A DNA stretch of 60,396 nucleotides from Planctomycetota bacterium (GTDB taxonomy: Bacteria > Planctomycetota > UBA1135 > GCA-002686595), in contig JAJDEW010000038.1 in assembly GCA_029259595.1 (NCBI GenBank), forward strand, positions 1 to 60,396, given 5' to 3'. This document shows, piece after piece, positions 51,771 to 60,396 of this stretch. Both the position numbers and the translations under genes were made by a program. The notes beneath the pieces are model-generated. The model saw nothing but the letters and a program-made list of their open reading frames with translations. It made no database searches and had not been told where the DNA came from. How positions within the stretch are numbered: position 1 is the stretch's first letter; every line of letters starts with the position of its first letter.

Positions 51771-53102
51771 GTGTCGCGCCGACTCCGTTCCGCCGGGCTC
51801 CGCAAGCTCCTCGTGCGAGCCGGGTTCGTGCTGCTCGGTCTCGTTCTGGCGGAGGTGTGCGTGCGCGTCGGCCTCGGGCTCTTCGGCGACGGCTACCACG
51901 CGGCCGAGGTCGAGGCCGAGGTCGCGAACCTGGTTCGGGAGATGGGCGCGTCCGAGGTCGACGATATCGACGGGGCCGACGCGGCTCCGAACGACGACGA
52001 GCACGCCTTTCCCCATCCCTACTTCGGCTACGAGACGAACATCGGCTTCGGCGCGATCGACGAGCAGTACGCGATCCTGCGCTCGGAGCGCTACCGCGCC
52101 TTGCCGCTCTCGCAGCGGCCCTACGTCGTGCTGATCGTCGGAGGCTCGGTGGCGCAGATCTTCGGCGGCCGTGGGCGCGGCGGCGTCGAGCGTCTGCGGA
52201 CGCTTCTGCTGGCCGATCCGGCCGCACGGCAGGCGATCGGAGGTCGCGAGCTCTGGTTCATGAACCAGGGGCGACCGGCCTTCAAGGAACCACAGCAGCT
52301 CATGCTCGTGGCCTACCTCTTGAACCTCGGTTTCGAGCCCGAGGTGGTCGTGAACATCGACGGCTTCAACGAGGCCGCCTTCGGGGTGCAGAACGCGGAC
52401 TACGGCGTGCACCCCGCGCATCCGTCCGCCCACCACGCCGGGCACCTCGACGCGAGCGGGCGCGGCGGGCTCGTCGAACGCGAGCTCGCGCTGTCGGCCT
52501 GGGACCTGGCCCGACGCGCGCGCCGCTTCTACGCGCGCGCGCAGGGCCTCGGCCTGTTCCGGAGTTCACTCACCGGCCTGTTCGTGCGCACCCGCGTGCG
52601 CCTCATGCGCGCCGCCTGGAGCAGCGCCAACCAGGCCCACGCGGAGCATCTGCGCACGCTCGCGGAACCGGGCTCGAAGGGGCCGCGCTTCACGGCGGAC
52701 GACGACGAGGTCAGCTCGATCGTGGTCGACTCGTGGGAGCGGGCGAGCCGCTCTCTCGCGGCGCTCTGCGAGGCCCACGGCGCGGCCTACCTCCACGTCC
52801 TCCAGCCGACGCTCTTCGACCTCGGCTCGAAACCGTTGACCGCGGGCGAAGAGGCCTTTCTGGAGACGACTCCCGACACCGAACCCGCCGCCCGTGGCGT
52901 CCGTCTGGTCTATCCGCGTCTGCGCGAACGCGGTGCCCACCTCGCGGCCGAGGGCTTCGCCTTCCTCGACGCCTCGCTCGTCTTCGAGCAGACCGAGGAC
53001 GAGCTGTACTACGACTTCTGTCACTTCGTTCGGGCCGGCAACGACATCCTGGCGGAGGCCATCGCGCCCGCCCTGGCGGCCGAGCTCGCGCGCGCGCGCT
53101 GA
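51771..53102 (+). CDS. Membrane-anchored SGNH/GDSL-type hydrolase
   Basis: 443 aa from a GTG at 51771. A hydrophobic segment (~14-36, LVRAGFVLLGLVLAEVCVRVGLG) is followed by an extracytoplasmic domain. SGNH blocks: IVGGSVAQIFG (S126 nucleophile), VVNIDGFNEA (block III, GxND-like), and YYDFCHFVRAGN (D415, H418). The pattern is like secreted esterases of unknown substrate common in planctomycetes and resembles the SGNH protein of the MBOAT pair in layout but not closely in sequence. Substrate unknown; an O-acyl esterase or transferase role is likely. Confidence 0.82.
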   Translation: MSRRLRSAGLRKLLVRAGFVLLGLVLAEVCVRVGLGLFGDGYHAAEVEAEVANLVREMGASEVDDIDGADAAPNDDEHAFPHPYFGYETNIGFGAIDEQYAILRSERYRALPLSQRPYVVLIVGGSVAQIFGGRGRGGVERLRTLLLADPAARQAIGGRELWFMNQGRPAFKEPQQLMLVAYLLNLGFEPEVVVNIDGFNEAAFGVQNADYGVHPAHPSAHHAGHLDASGRGGLVERELALSAWDLARRARRFYARAQGLGLFRSSLTGLFVRTRVRLMRAAWSSANQAHAEHLRTLAEPGSKGPRFTADDDEVSSIVVDSWERASRSLAALCEAHGAAYLHVLQPTLFDLGSKPLTAGEEAFLETTPDTEPAARGVRLVYPRLRERGAHLAAEGFAFLDASLVFEQTEDELYYDFCHFVRAGNDILAEAIAPALAAELARAR

Positions 53103-53145
53103 CACGCCCAAGAACCGGCGAGCCCGGCTCGCGAAGGAGACCTGC

Positions 53146-53856
53146 ATGAAACCGACCGAAGCCCTCGCCCAGCTGAAAGCCCTCGGTACCGCGCAGAATC
53201 GCAAGGTCTACGCGCGCCACGGAGTCACGGGCGCGGCGTTCGGCGTCAGCTACGGCGCGCTGGGCAAGCTCAAGAAGGCGATCCGGATCGACCACGAGCT
53301 CGCCGTCGCCCTCTGGTCGTCCGGCAATCACGACGCGCGCATCCTCGCCACGATGGTCGCGGATCCGGCCCGCGCGGATCGCAAGCTGCTCGAGGCCTGG
53401 GTCAAGGAGCTCGACAACTACGTCCTGACCGACGCGCTCTCGGGCCTCGCCGCGCGGAGTCCCGTGGCGAAGGCTCTCTCGAAGAAGTGGACGAAGGCCA
53501 AGGGCGAGTGGGTCTCCTCCGCCGGCTGGAACATCCTGACCGGGCTCTTGAACGGGAGCCAGGACGTCGGGTTCGAGGAGGCGGAACTCGAAGAGCTGCT
53601 CCAGACGATCGAGACGCGGATCGACCGAGCTCCGAACCGCACGCGCTACGCGATGAACAACGCCTTGATCTCGATCGGGGTCACGAGCCCGCGCCTGCAC
53701 GAATTGGCCACCGCCGCGGCCGAGCGGATCGGTCGGGTCGAGGTCGATCACGGTGAGACGGGCTGCAAGACCCCCGAAGCCGTGTCCTACATGGCAAAGA
53801 TGCTGGCTCATCGCGCGAAGAAGGCTCCGGCGCGGTCCATGCGCCGGAAGTCTTGA
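53146..53856 (+). CDS. AlkD-like HEAT-repeat DNA alkylation repair protein
   Basis: 236 aa from ATG 53146, with GAAGGAGA upstream. All-helical protein with HEAT-like units: LAVALWSSGNHDARILATMVADP (the 'LWxSxxxExRxLA' segment of AlkC/AlkD proteins), WVKELDNYVLTDALSGL, WTKAKGEWVSSAGWNILTGLL, and TRYAMNNALISIGV. AlkD excises bulky or cationic alkylated purines without base flipping; the catalytic Asp position is plausibly in the WVKELDNYVLTD segment. Family assignment is good, activity unproven. A short TGCK/ARSMRRKS basic tail ends it. Confidence 0.85.
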   Translation: MKPTEALAQLKALGTAQNRKVYARHGVTGAAFGVSYGALGKLKKAIRIDHELAVALWSSGNHDARILATMVADPARADRKLLEAWVKELDNYVLTDALSGLAARSPVAKALSKKWTKAKGEWVSSAGWNILTGLLNGSQDVGFEEAELEELLQTIETRIDRAPNRTRYAMNNALISIGVTSPRLHELATAAAERIGRVEVDHGETGCKTPEAVSYMAKMLAHRAKKAPARSMRRKS

Positions 53857-53905
53857 GCGCTGCGGTATGCTGGGGGCGACCCACTGCCCCTTTCGGAGAC
53901 GAATC

Positions 53906-54973
53906 ATGCTGCGCATCACGACGGTTCTCGTGGCCTCGGCTTTCGGTCTGCAACAGCTTTCCACCGACTACCCGACCGGGCGCGCCCTGCGCGTGAGCTC
54001 CGACTTGGAGTTCACGTCCGAGACGACCGAGATGGTTCGCGACGGCGAGCCGATCACCGACTTCCGTGGCGGGGGCGAACGCAGCGAGCGACGACGCGTG
54101 CAGTTCGTCGATACCGTGCTGGCGAACGACGACGGCGCGCTCCGCGTCGAGCGTGCCTTCGAGGACGTGACCGGGATCAGCGAGTCGACCTTCGGCGAGA
54201 ACGAGCGCAGCGAGGAGGAGGAAAGTCCCTTCGACGGGATCGTGGTCGAGCTCGTTCGTGACGAAGACGGCGACGTCGAGTTCGAGGTCACGGAGGGTTC
54301 CGCACCCGAAGACGAGGCGCTCGAGGCCCTGCGCCCCGAGCTGGCGCTCGACGCGCTCTTGCCGCCCGAGGGTACCGAGCTCGACGGGACCTGGGACCTC
54401 GACGACGCGACCCTTCGCCGGGCGCTCGGCCTCGATGTGGACGCGCACCTGTTCCCGCGCGATGAGGACGACGAGGATGGCGGGCGCCGTGGTCGCGGCC
54501 GTGGTGCGAGCGGGCTCCGTTCCCTGGCCGAGGCGACCTGGGAAGGCACCGCGACGCTCGCTGCCCTGGACGCCGAGCAGGATGGCGTGCTCTGCGCCCG
54601 CATCGCGCTCGAGATCCGTGGCGAGGGCGAGCTGCCCGATCCGCCCGCAGGCGGGCGGGGCGGACGGCGCGAGCGTTCCTTCGAACCCGCCCCGGGCAGG
54701 CCGGAACGGATCGACGGCAGCTTCGAGTTCGAGCTGCGCGGCGAGTTTCTCTTCGCCCTCGAAGGGCGCCACCCGTTGCTGCTGGAGCTCGCGGGCGACT
54801 ACCGGTCCGAACGTGACTTCGAGCGCCCGGCGCGCGACGGCGGCTCTTCGTCCAGCATGTCGATCACGCGCGAGGGCCAACTCGAATGGGTCGTCGCGCT
54901 CGAGCTGCTCGAGACCTCGCAGGCCGTCGAAGCCTCCGCGAAGTCCGAGGGCGAGGATGAGGAAGACGACTGA
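53906..54973 (+). CDS. Secreted acidic protein of unknown function
   Basis: 355 aa from ATG 53906 (preceded by CGGAGACG). Short hydrophobic leader MLRITTVLVASAFGLQQ. The mature protein is strongly acidic with Glu/Asp clusters (NERSEEEESPFDG; PRDEDDEDGG) and an RGRGRG stretch, ending SAKSEGEDEEDD. Beta-strand patterns such as TWEGTATLAAL, SFEFELRGEFLFALEGRHPLLLELAGDY suggest a lipocalin-like or adhesin-like barrel, not recognised. It overlaps the next gene by 17 bases. Confidence 0.78.
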   Translation: MLRITTVLVASAFGLQQLSTDYPTGRALRVSSDLEFTSETTEMVRDGEPITDFRGGGERSERRRVQFVDTVLANDDGALRVERAFEDVTGISESTFGENERSEEEESPFDGIVVELVRDEDGDVEFEVTEGSAPEDEALEALRPELALDALLPPEGTELDGTWDLDDATLRRALGLDVDAHLFPRDEDDEDGGRRGRGRGASGLRSLAEATWEGTATLAALDAEQDGVLCARIALEIRGEGELPDPPAGGRGGRRERSFEPAPGRPERIDGSFEFELRGEFLFALEGRHPLLLELAGDYRSERDFERPARDGGSSSSMSITREGQLEWVVALELLETSQAVEASAKSEGEDEEDD

Positions 54974-55502
54974 GGTCGCGCGGACGCCGGCGCTAGAGTT
55001 CGTTCCGATCGACTTTCGACGCCACAGTGACCTGTGCGTGGCCTGGCGGATCGATTCCTATGTCGTGAGTTTCGGCGACGCGACGGCCTTTCACGCGCGC
55101 GCCGGTGTGCGCAGCCACCGCTACCTGCAACGCCTGCGCCTGCGGAGCCGCGACCTGCCCGGCAGCTGCGTGCACGTCTGGCTCGACGGCGAGCCCGTCG
55201 GGCAAATCGAGCTGCGTCGCGTTGAGGGCTTTCCCGAGCACGGCTACGTGTCGCTCGTCTACCTCGCACCACCCTGGCGCGGGCGCGGCCTCGGGGCCGA
55301 GCTGGATCGCTACATCACGGAGTACTTCCAGGCGCTCGCGATCCGCCACGCGAGCCTGCACGTGAGTCCGAGCAACTCGGCCGCGCGCCGCTACTACGCG
55401 CGCTGCGGTTGGAGGGACACGGGCGTGCTCGAGGGCGATCCGCCGACGCTCCTGCTCGAACGCACGCTGGTTTCGGGCCCGGGGGCCGCGCTCGGCGACT
55501 GA
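54957..55502 (+). CDS. GNAT-family N-acetyltransferase
   Basis: 181 aa from ATG 54957, which lies inside the end of the previous gene. GNAT fold: IDFRRHSDLCVAWRIDSYVVSFGD N-terminal arm, VHVWLDGEPVGQIELRRV (beta 2-3), LVYLAPPWRGRGLGAELDRYI (motif A, with the acetyl-CoA loop RGRGLG), and LHVSPSNSAARRYYARCGWRDTG (motif B). Start choice is by frame and overlap; the real N-terminus could be a few codons later. Substrate unknown. Confidence 0.88.
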   Translation: MRKTTEVARTPALEFVPIDFRRHSDLCVAWRIDSYVVSFGDATAFHARAGVRSHRYLQRLRLRSRDLPGSCVHVWLDGEPVGQIELRRVEGFPEHGYVSLVYLAPPWRGRGLGAELDRYITEYFQALAIRHASLHVSPSNSAARRYYARCGWRDTGVLEGDPPTLLLERTLVSGPGAALGD

Positions 55503-55753
55503 CGCGGCGTCCTCCTTCCGCGGCCGAGAAATTCCGCGGAAGCGTGGCAGCTTCGCGGGCAGCTCGTCGCTTCAGGGCTGGACACGAAGTTCCACCCTCC
55601 CTCCCCTGGCTCCGGGCCCGCCGGGCCTGCCGGTCCCCCCGGTCGGTCCGGAGCCTCCTTTCTTGCTTGGCCCCGACCAGAACGCGGGCCCTCCCTCGGG
55701 GGGAGCGAGGGGACTGGCGGCCCGCCCCGTGCGTCGCGCGGTACACTTCAACG

Positions 55754-57727
55754 GTGCCTACCCCGACTCCGTTCCACTCCTTCCGCGTCCTGTTCGCGCT
55801 GCTTGCTCTCACCGTCCTGACCGGGGGTCGGCCGGCGCCCCACTCCGGTGCCGGAGGGGGTCGTGCCGGCGTCCACGAGAACTTCGAGGCCTTCGCGCGC
55901 GACGTCGCGGCGCCGCCCGAGGACATCCTGCTGGGACTGCTGCGGTTGCCGGAGGCGACCGAGCTCGTCCAGCGCTCCGGCCTGCGGCGGGTCCCGCTCG
56001 AATTCCAGGAGGTCGATGGTCGCTTCGTGACCGAGATCGAGCATCCGCCGCTGTCCGGTCGCGTCACCCTCGCCCTGCTCGGGCGGGACGTGCGCGCCTG
56101 GTCCCTGAAGACGCACGGCGAGGCTGGTTGGCGCCCGCTGGTCGACGCCGTCGTCGAAGTCGGTGGGACGCGTTCCCTGCAGGTCGTGACCGACGACGTC
56201 CTCGCGGATCGCTTCGATTGGATCGACGACGGCGCCGGCGGAGCGCTCGTCCTGCGGATCAGCGCGCCGAGCTCGACCTGGCGCGAGCCCTTCCCCGGTG
56301 AGCTCTGGATCGCGGACGAGCATGGACCGGTGCTCGAGAGTCGCCTGTCGACGCTCGAGCTCTTGGCCGATCGTCCGATCGCGATCGAGGCGCGCTTGGC
56401 CGCTGCCAGCGGCGCCCGGATCGTCCGCGCCGAGCTCTTCATCGAAGGCGAGATCGGTCGCTTCGCCCGGCGCGTGCCCGTTCAGCGACGTTCTGCAGCC
56501 GGCTGGCTCGAAGCCAGTCTGCCGCGCGGTCTCTCCGGTGCGATCGACGCGCGTCTCGTCGTCGTCGCCGAGGGCCCCTCCGGGACGTCGATCCGCACCG
56601 CACAGTACCACTTCACGATTCACGAGCCGGCGCTCGCCCTCGACGGCAGCGTGGAAGCGCGCCCGCTGGACGAGCAGCGACTCGAGCTCCAGATCGCGGC
56701 CACACCGCTCGCCGCCGTCGAGAAGGTGCACGTTTCCGCCGAGGTCTGGGGTCGCACTCCCGACGGCGTGGACGTTCCCGTCGCCTGGCTGAGCCGCATG
56801 CAGCGTCCCGATGCCGAGCGCGGCTTGCGCCTCGTGCTCGATGCGCGTTGGCTCGACCGCGCGGGCGTTGGGGCACCGCTCGAGCTGCGCAACCTGCGCG
56901 TTCAGCACCCCGACACGCACGTCCCCTTCGCGCGCGCCGAGCGCACGCCGATCCGGATCACCGGTTGGCCGGCGTGGATCGGACGTGCGCCCGGACCCGT
57001 CACGCTCGACATGCTGACCGGACGCTCGGACGAGGAGACCGCCCTGCGCTCGGGCCCGCGTGGCGGCACGAGCTTCGATGCGGGCGTCGTCAAGGCGCGT
57101 ACTCACCTCATGTTGGTACACGGCTATTGCGCCGGGGGCTCGCCCTTTCCCGACGCGCACTTCAGTGGCCTGCGGCTCGCGTTCTCCGACCCGAATCAGA
57201 ACCGCTCCCACGACGAGTTCGCGCTCCTGATACGCGACTTCGGCGAGACGGTCGACGCCTTCAGCGTCGTGGCCCACAGCCAGGGCGGGGCGGCGGCCTT
57301 GCACCTCTACACCTACTACGAAAGCAACCTCGACCGGGCCCGCGGAGGGCGCTTGATCCAGAGCCTCGGCACGCCCTACCAGGGCACGGCGCTGGCCGCG
57401 TTCGGTGGCCTCGGCGCGTGTGGAGTCAACGACGACATGACCGAGTCCGGTGCCGCGCTGTGGCTCGCGGGCATCCCGAGCTGGGCGCGCGCCAAGGTGC
57501 ACTACTGGACGACGGCGGGAACCGGTGGGCAGGCGTGCTCGTTCGTCGCCAACTTCGTCCTGGACGAGCCGAACGACGGCGTCGTCGAGGTCGCGCGCGG
57601 CGCGCTGCCGGGTGGCGTGCCCCGGGCGCACCTGCCGGGCTGGTGCCACACGACCGGCATGACCTTCCCTGCGCATTACATCGATGCCGCGCGCAACGCC
57701 GAGCGCGATTCGGCGGCGGCGCGCTGA
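55754..57727 (+). CDS. Secreted alpha/beta-hydrolase (lipase-like), conditioned-medium-factor type
   Basis: 657 aa from a GTG at 55754, the first start that gives a signal peptide (SFRVLFALLALTVLTGG). Residues ~30-430 are beta-rich with no clear family. The hydrolase lies at ~435-640: THLMLVHGYCAGGSPFPD (oxyanion loop), FSVVAHSQGGAAAL with Ser509 in AHSQGG, and DEPNDGVVEV (acid) with a late His (WCHTTGM). Architecture and the LVHGYC/AHSQGG pair remind me of conditioned-medium-factor-like lipases, but I cannot verify this. Six cysteines in the hydrolase part could form disulfides outside the cell. Probably an extracellular esterase or lipase. Confidence 0.8.
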   Translation: MPTPTPFHSFRVLFALLALTVLTGGRPAPHSGAGGGRAGVHENFEAFARDVAAPPEDILLGLLRLPEATELVQRSGLRRVPLEFQEVDGRFVTEIEHPPLSGRVTLALLGRDVRAWSLKTHGEAGWRPLVDAVVEVGGTRSLQVVTDDVLADRFDWIDDGAGGALVLRISAPSSTWREPFPGELWIADEHGPVLESRLSTLELLADRPIAIEARLAAASGARIVRAELFIEGEIGRFARRVPVQRRSAAGWLEASLPRGLSGAIDARLVVVAEGPSGTSIRTAQYHFTIHEPALALDGSVEARPLDEQRLELQIAATPLAAVEKVHVSAEVWGRTPDGVDVPVAWLSRMQRPDAERGLRLVLDARWLDRAGVGAPLELRNLRVQHPDTHVPFARAERTPIRITGWPAWIGRAPGPVTLDMLTGRSDEETALRSGPRGGTSFDAGVVKARTHLMLVHGYCAGGSPFPDAHFSGLRLAFSDPNQNRSHDEFALLIRDFGETVDAFSVVAHSQGGAAALHLYTYYESNLDRARGGRLIQSLGTPYQGTALAAFGGLGACGVNDDMTESGAALWLAGIPSWARAKVHYWTTAGTGGQACSFVANFVLDEPNDGVVEVARGALPGGVPRAHLPGWCHTTGMTFPAHYIDAARNAERDSAAAR

Positions 57728-57749
57728 CCGCAACCCGGAGCGAATCCCC

Positions 57750-58115
57750 ATGGCAAGGCTGATCCAAGGGCCGAGCGTGATCGAGTCGGCGGGCAACAAA
57801 CCGAAGCGCATCGAGGAGTACGTCGGGCGCGTCAACTCCGACACGAACGCGCTCAGCATCGCACGGATGAAGAGTCCCGGCGGCTGGGTCGAGCCCGGCC
57901 AGACTCCGGAGTTCGACGAATACACCCTGGTCCTCGCGGGCGTGTTGCAAGTCGAGACGAAGACCGAGACGCTCGAGGTCGCAGCGGGTCAGGCCGTGCA
58001 CACGCCGCGCGGCGAGTGGGTGCGCTACAGCACGCCCGGAGCGGAAGGGGCCGAGTACGTCGCGATCTGCCTGCCGGCCTTCGGCCTCGAAAGCGTCCAC
58101 CGCGACGCAGACTGA
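57750..58115 (+). CDS. Small cupin-domain protein
   Basis: 121 aa from ATG 57750 with GGAG 9 bases upstream. Cupin 2 fold: IARMKSPGGWVEPGQTPEFDEYTLVLAGVLQVET (motif 1; the usual HxH is replaced by EPGQTPEFDE) and AAGQAVHTPRGEWVRYSTP (motif 2, H retained). Metal binding is therefore uncertain. Many small cupins like this shield ligands or act as regulators. It is followed after 13 bases by the DUF6265-type gene. Confidence 0.85.
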   Translation: MARLIQGPSVIESAGNKPKRIEEYVGRVNSDTNALSIARMKSPGGWVEPGQTPEFDEYTLVLAGVLQVETKTETLEVAAGQAVHTPRGEWVRYSTPGAEGAEYVAICLPAFGLESVHRDAD

Positions 58116-58128
58116 CGAGGACTCTCCC

Positions 58129-58638
58129 ATGAAGCACACGTGTTCCACCGCCCTGATCCTGGCCATGGCGATCGCGTCGTGGCGTTCCGCGCCCGCCGAG
58201 GTCTTCGCCCCGGCGCCGAAGGCGAAGGCGGGCATCGCACAGCTCGATTGGCTCGAAGGCACCTGGGAGGGAACCGATGGCAAGAGCCGCTGGGAGGCGA
58301 TCTACAGCTCGCCTTCCGGAGGCGCGATCCTGAGCGCGTCGAAGGAGCTGCGGGGCGAACGCCTCGTCATGATCGAGTTCGAGCACTTCTACGAGAAGAA
58401 CGGCGTCGTCCACCTCACGCCGTATCCCTTCGGCAAGAAGAGCGTCGAGTTTCCGATGGTCGACTTCGACCCCGAGACGAAGCAAGCGGTCTTCGAGAAC
58501 GTCGAGCACGACTTCCCGCGGCTCTTCGTCTACACGCGTACGGACGCCGACACGCTCACGATCCACCTCGAAGGCGACCAGGGCGAAAAGGCCGTCGAGC
58601 AGACGCTCGAGCTGAAGCGCGTCCCCGCCGAGGATTGA
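58129..58638 (+). CDS. Secreted DUF6265-type protein
   Basis: 169 aa with a signal peptide (TCSTALILAMAIASWRSAPA). Residues ~36-165 match DUF6265: IAQLDWLEGTWEG, WEAIYSSPSGGAILSASKEL, MIEFEHFYEKNGVVHLTPYPFGKKSVEFPMVD (broken), QAVFENVEHDFPRLFVYTRTDADTL. This is a lipocalin-like beta-barrel family of unknown function. It is likely co-transcribed with the cupin gene. Confidence 0.88.
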   Translation: MKHTCSTALILAMAIASWRSAPAEVFAPAPKAKAGIAQLDWLEGTWEGTDGKSRWEAIYSSPSGGAILSASKELRGERLVMIEFEHFYEKNGVVHLTPYPFGKKSVEFPMVDFDPETKQAVFENVEHDFPRLFVYTRTDADTLTIHLEGDQGEKAVEQTLELKRVPAED

Positions 58639-58773
58639 GCCTGCTCACTAGCCTCCTCGAGGGGCTCTGCTGACGGACTTACGGAACCGAGACGACGTCA
58701 GGGCGTCGTCCGGGGGGAGCGAGGTGCAAGATGGTCTCTCGCCTGACGGATCCCCCCTGCCCCGGAGCTTCTC

Positions 58774-59856
58774 ATGTTGAACCCGCTGTCGCTCGCCGCC
58801 GTGTGCCTGGTGTCCTCGACCCTGTCCGCCGCTGCCCCCGCCGACTGGCAGCGCGGCAAGCTGGAGCTCACCTCGATCGGGGAGCTGGCCTGCAGTCCGG
58901 ACGGTGTCCTGTTCGTGTCCGATCCACAGGCCTCGACGGTGTACGCCTTGAAGCTCGGCCCGGCGAGTGCGGTGACCGAGGCCTCGTTCTTGATCGAGAG
59001 CCCCGAGGCGGAGATCGCGGACCTGCTCGGAACCGCGTCCGACGACCTCTTGATCCACGACCTCGTCGTCGATCCGCAAAGCGGTGACCTGTTCCTGTCG
59101 GTGTCGCGCGGTCGCGGCGCGGACTCGCTGCCGGTTCTGATCCGCATCGACGGAACGGGCGACTTCGAGGCGGTCTCGCTCGCGGACGTCGAGTTCCAGT
59201 CGAAGACGCTCGTGAACCCGCCCCTGGATCAGCCCGATGCGCGTCGCAACCCGCGGACGCTGAGCATCACCGACCTCGTGTTCACGGAAGGCAGGCTCTA
59301 CGTCGCCGGCCTCTCGAACGAGGAGTTCGCCTCGAACCTCCGCAGCTATGCCTTTCCCTTCGATACGAAGGACGCCGAGACGCCGGTCGAGATCTACCAC
59401 GGCAACCACGGCGCCTACGAGACCCACGCGCCCGTGCGGACCTTCCTGCCCTACGAGATCGAAGGCGTACCCCACATCGTCGCGGCCTACACGTGCACTC
59501 CGCTCGTCACGTTTCCCGTCGCGACCCTCGAGCCGGGCAAAAAGGTGCGTGGCAAGACGATCGCCGAGCTCGGCGGCGGCAACGTGCCCCTCGACATGGT
59601 CGCCTACGAGAAGGACGGCGTGGAGTACCTCTTGATCGCGAACTCGCGGCGCGGCGTCATGAAGATGAAGGCGGCCGACATCGGCAAGGTCGAGGCCATC
59701 ACGGCGCCCGTCAACGGGACCCACGGGCTCTCGTACGAGACGCTGGCCGAGCTCGAGGGCGTTCAGCAGCTGGCGACGGCCCCGGACGGCACGATCGTGG
59801 CGCTGCTTCGGGATCCGGCCGGGCTGACGATGCTCGCGAACATCGATCGTCCCTAG
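58774..59856 (+). CDS. Secreted protein of unknown function, probable beta-propeller
   Basis: 360 aa from ATG 58774, signal peptide to about residue 22 (MLNPLSLAAVCLVSSTLSAAA). Repeated short motifs of propeller character: GELACSPDGVLFVSDPQASTVYALKLG, DLVVDPQSGDLFLSVSRG, DLVFTEGRLYVAGLS, DGVEYLLIANSRRGVMKM, QQLATAPDGTIVALLRDPAG. The 'SPDG.LFVSD' and 'APDG' units are typical of SMP-30/NHL-type blades, but I name no family. Composition matches neighbours. It may bind or read an extracellular ligand. Confidence 0.82.
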   Translation: MLNPLSLAAVCLVSSTLSAAAPADWQRGKLELTSIGELACSPDGVLFVSDPQASTVYALKLGPASAVTEASFLIESPEAEIADLLGTASDDLLIHDLVVDPQSGDLFLSVSRGRGADSLPVLIRIDGTGDFEAVSLADVEFQSKTLVNPPLDQPDARRNPRTLSITDLVFTEGRLYVAGLSNEEFASNLRSYAFPFDTKDAETPVEIYHGNHGAYETHAPVRTFLPYEIEGVPHIVAAYTCTPLVTFPVATLEPGKKVRGKTIAELGGGNVPLDMVAYEKDGVEYLLIANSRRGVMKMKAADIGKVEAITAPVNGTHGLSYETLAELEGVQQLATAPDGTIVALLRDPAGLTMLANIDRP

Positions 59857-59901
59857 ACCCGTGGCGGACACGTTCCATCTGCGGGCGCCGAGCTCGGGCT
59901 C

Positions 59902-60396
59902 ATGAGCCGCGGTCTTGGTCGTCGCCTCGGACTGCTTGGTGTTCTCGGGCTGTTCGCCTGCGCCTCGGTGCCGACCGAGCGCCGCGCTGCGGAGATCGTC
60001 TGGCCGTCGGAGGCCGGACGCTCGGCCGTGGTCGCGCGCGGGCTGACTCCCGCGCTCGGCACCGAGGATCGGCTCCTCGTCTTCGTCGAGGGGCGCGACG
60101 CGGCGCCTCCGGTCCTGGGCGAGCTCGAGCACGGTCCCGACAGCCTGCGCTTCGTTCCGCGCTTCCCGTGGCGTCGCGGCCTCACCTACCGGGCCGAGCT
60201 CGCGGGTCGCGGCGTCTCGCCCGTGCGCCACTCCTTTCCGCTCGAAGCGCGCGCTCCGACGACCAGCGTCGCGGCCGTCTTTCCGAGCGCCACGACGCTG
60301 CCCGAGAACGTGCTGCGCTTCTACGTGCACTTCAGCGCGCCCATGAGTCGTGGCGAAGCCTATGAGCGCGTCCACCTCTTCGACGCAAACGGCACG
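59902..60396 (+). CDS. Lipoprotein with Ig-like/SbsA-type domain, cut by the window end
   Basis: 165 codons are visible from ATG 59902; the frame is open at the last base. The leader MSRGLGRRLGLLGVLGLFACAS contains a lipobox (LFAC), so it is a lipoprotein. After ~100 residues comes TTLPENVLRFYVHFSAPMSRGEAYERVHLFDANG, the start of an SbsA/Ig-like domain found in many bacterial surface proteins ('LRFYVHFSAPM'). The rest is outside. It follows the propeller-like gene by 45 bases on the same strand. Confidence 0.85.
   Translation, partial: MSRGLGRRLGLLGVLGLFACASVPTERRAAEIVWPSEAGRSAVVARGLTPALGTEDRLLVFVEGRDAAPPVLGELEHGPDSLRFVPRFPWRRGLTYRAELAGRGVSPVRHSFPLEARAPTTSVAAVFPSATTLPENVLRFYVHFSAPMSRGEAYERVHLFDANGT

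Overview
This is a high-GC (roughly two-thirds G+C) bacterial chromosome segment. Its content suggests Planctomycetota or a close relative: a sulfatase-like enzyme with ankyrin repeats, many secreted proteins and lipoproteins of unknown function, M14 peptidases with calcium-type acidic loops, a selenocysteine-containing thioredoxin-fold protein, and a sensor kinase with a periplasmic DUF5666-like region. That assignment is inference; no rRNA, tRNA or core marker gene is present. There is no IS element, CRISPR array or phage gene.

Region 1 (1-22.9 kb) is a compact nonribosomal peptide synthetase (NRPS) operon on the minus strand, 21957 down to 2447. Seven genes are joined by 4-base stop/start overlaps or gaps of 4-15 bases: a module with an N-terminal remnant of a condensation domain and a methyltransferase inserted in its adenylation domain; a serine hydroxymethyltransferase-like PLP enzyme; a free-standing condensation domain; a SyrP/TauD-type Fe/2-oxoglutarate oxygenase; a C-A-T module whose C domain has lost the catalytic HHxxxDG; a sulfotransferase; and a C-A-T-C-A-T-TE terminal synthetase. 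Four adenylation domains and one thioesterase predict a tetrapeptide-sized product that is methylated, hydroxylated and sulfated. A phosphopantetheinyl transferase that would activate the carrier domains is divergently transcribed from the head of the operon, and a sulfatase-like/ankyrin protein lies downstream on the same strand.

Region 2 (23-35 kb) holds a serine-acetyltransferase-like enzyme, an SGNH/MBOAT surface O-acylation pair, and a regulatory unit. In that unit an ECF sigma factor gene has a near-consensus sigma-54 promoter in its upstream region, and a sigma-54 activator is encoded divergently, with palindromic candidate activator sites between them. A secreted protein follows, then a two-component pair: a membrane histidine kinase overlapping a response regulator fused through a PAS domain to a COG4671-type glycosyltransferase.

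Region 3 (35-47 kb) has a tandem pair of secreted M14 carboxypeptidase-like proteins, the first without zinc ligands; a methyltransferase; a dynamin-like GTPase; ApaG; and a large secreted protein resembling animal CLCA proteins (HExxH metalloprotease plus VWA). It ends in a 730-base gene-free stretch with a 7-bp tandem repeat and a large imperfect inverted repeat of about 200-base arms.

Region 4 (47-60.4 kb) starts with a gene interrupted by an in-frame TGA that I read as selenocysteine: UxxC in a thioredoxin-like domain, followed by a hairpin with a bulged U and a GU loop as in bacterial SECIS elements. A cupredoxin, lipoproteins, SGNH, AlkD-like, GNAT, lipase-like, cupin and DUF6265 proteins follow. 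The first and last genes are cut by the window ends.
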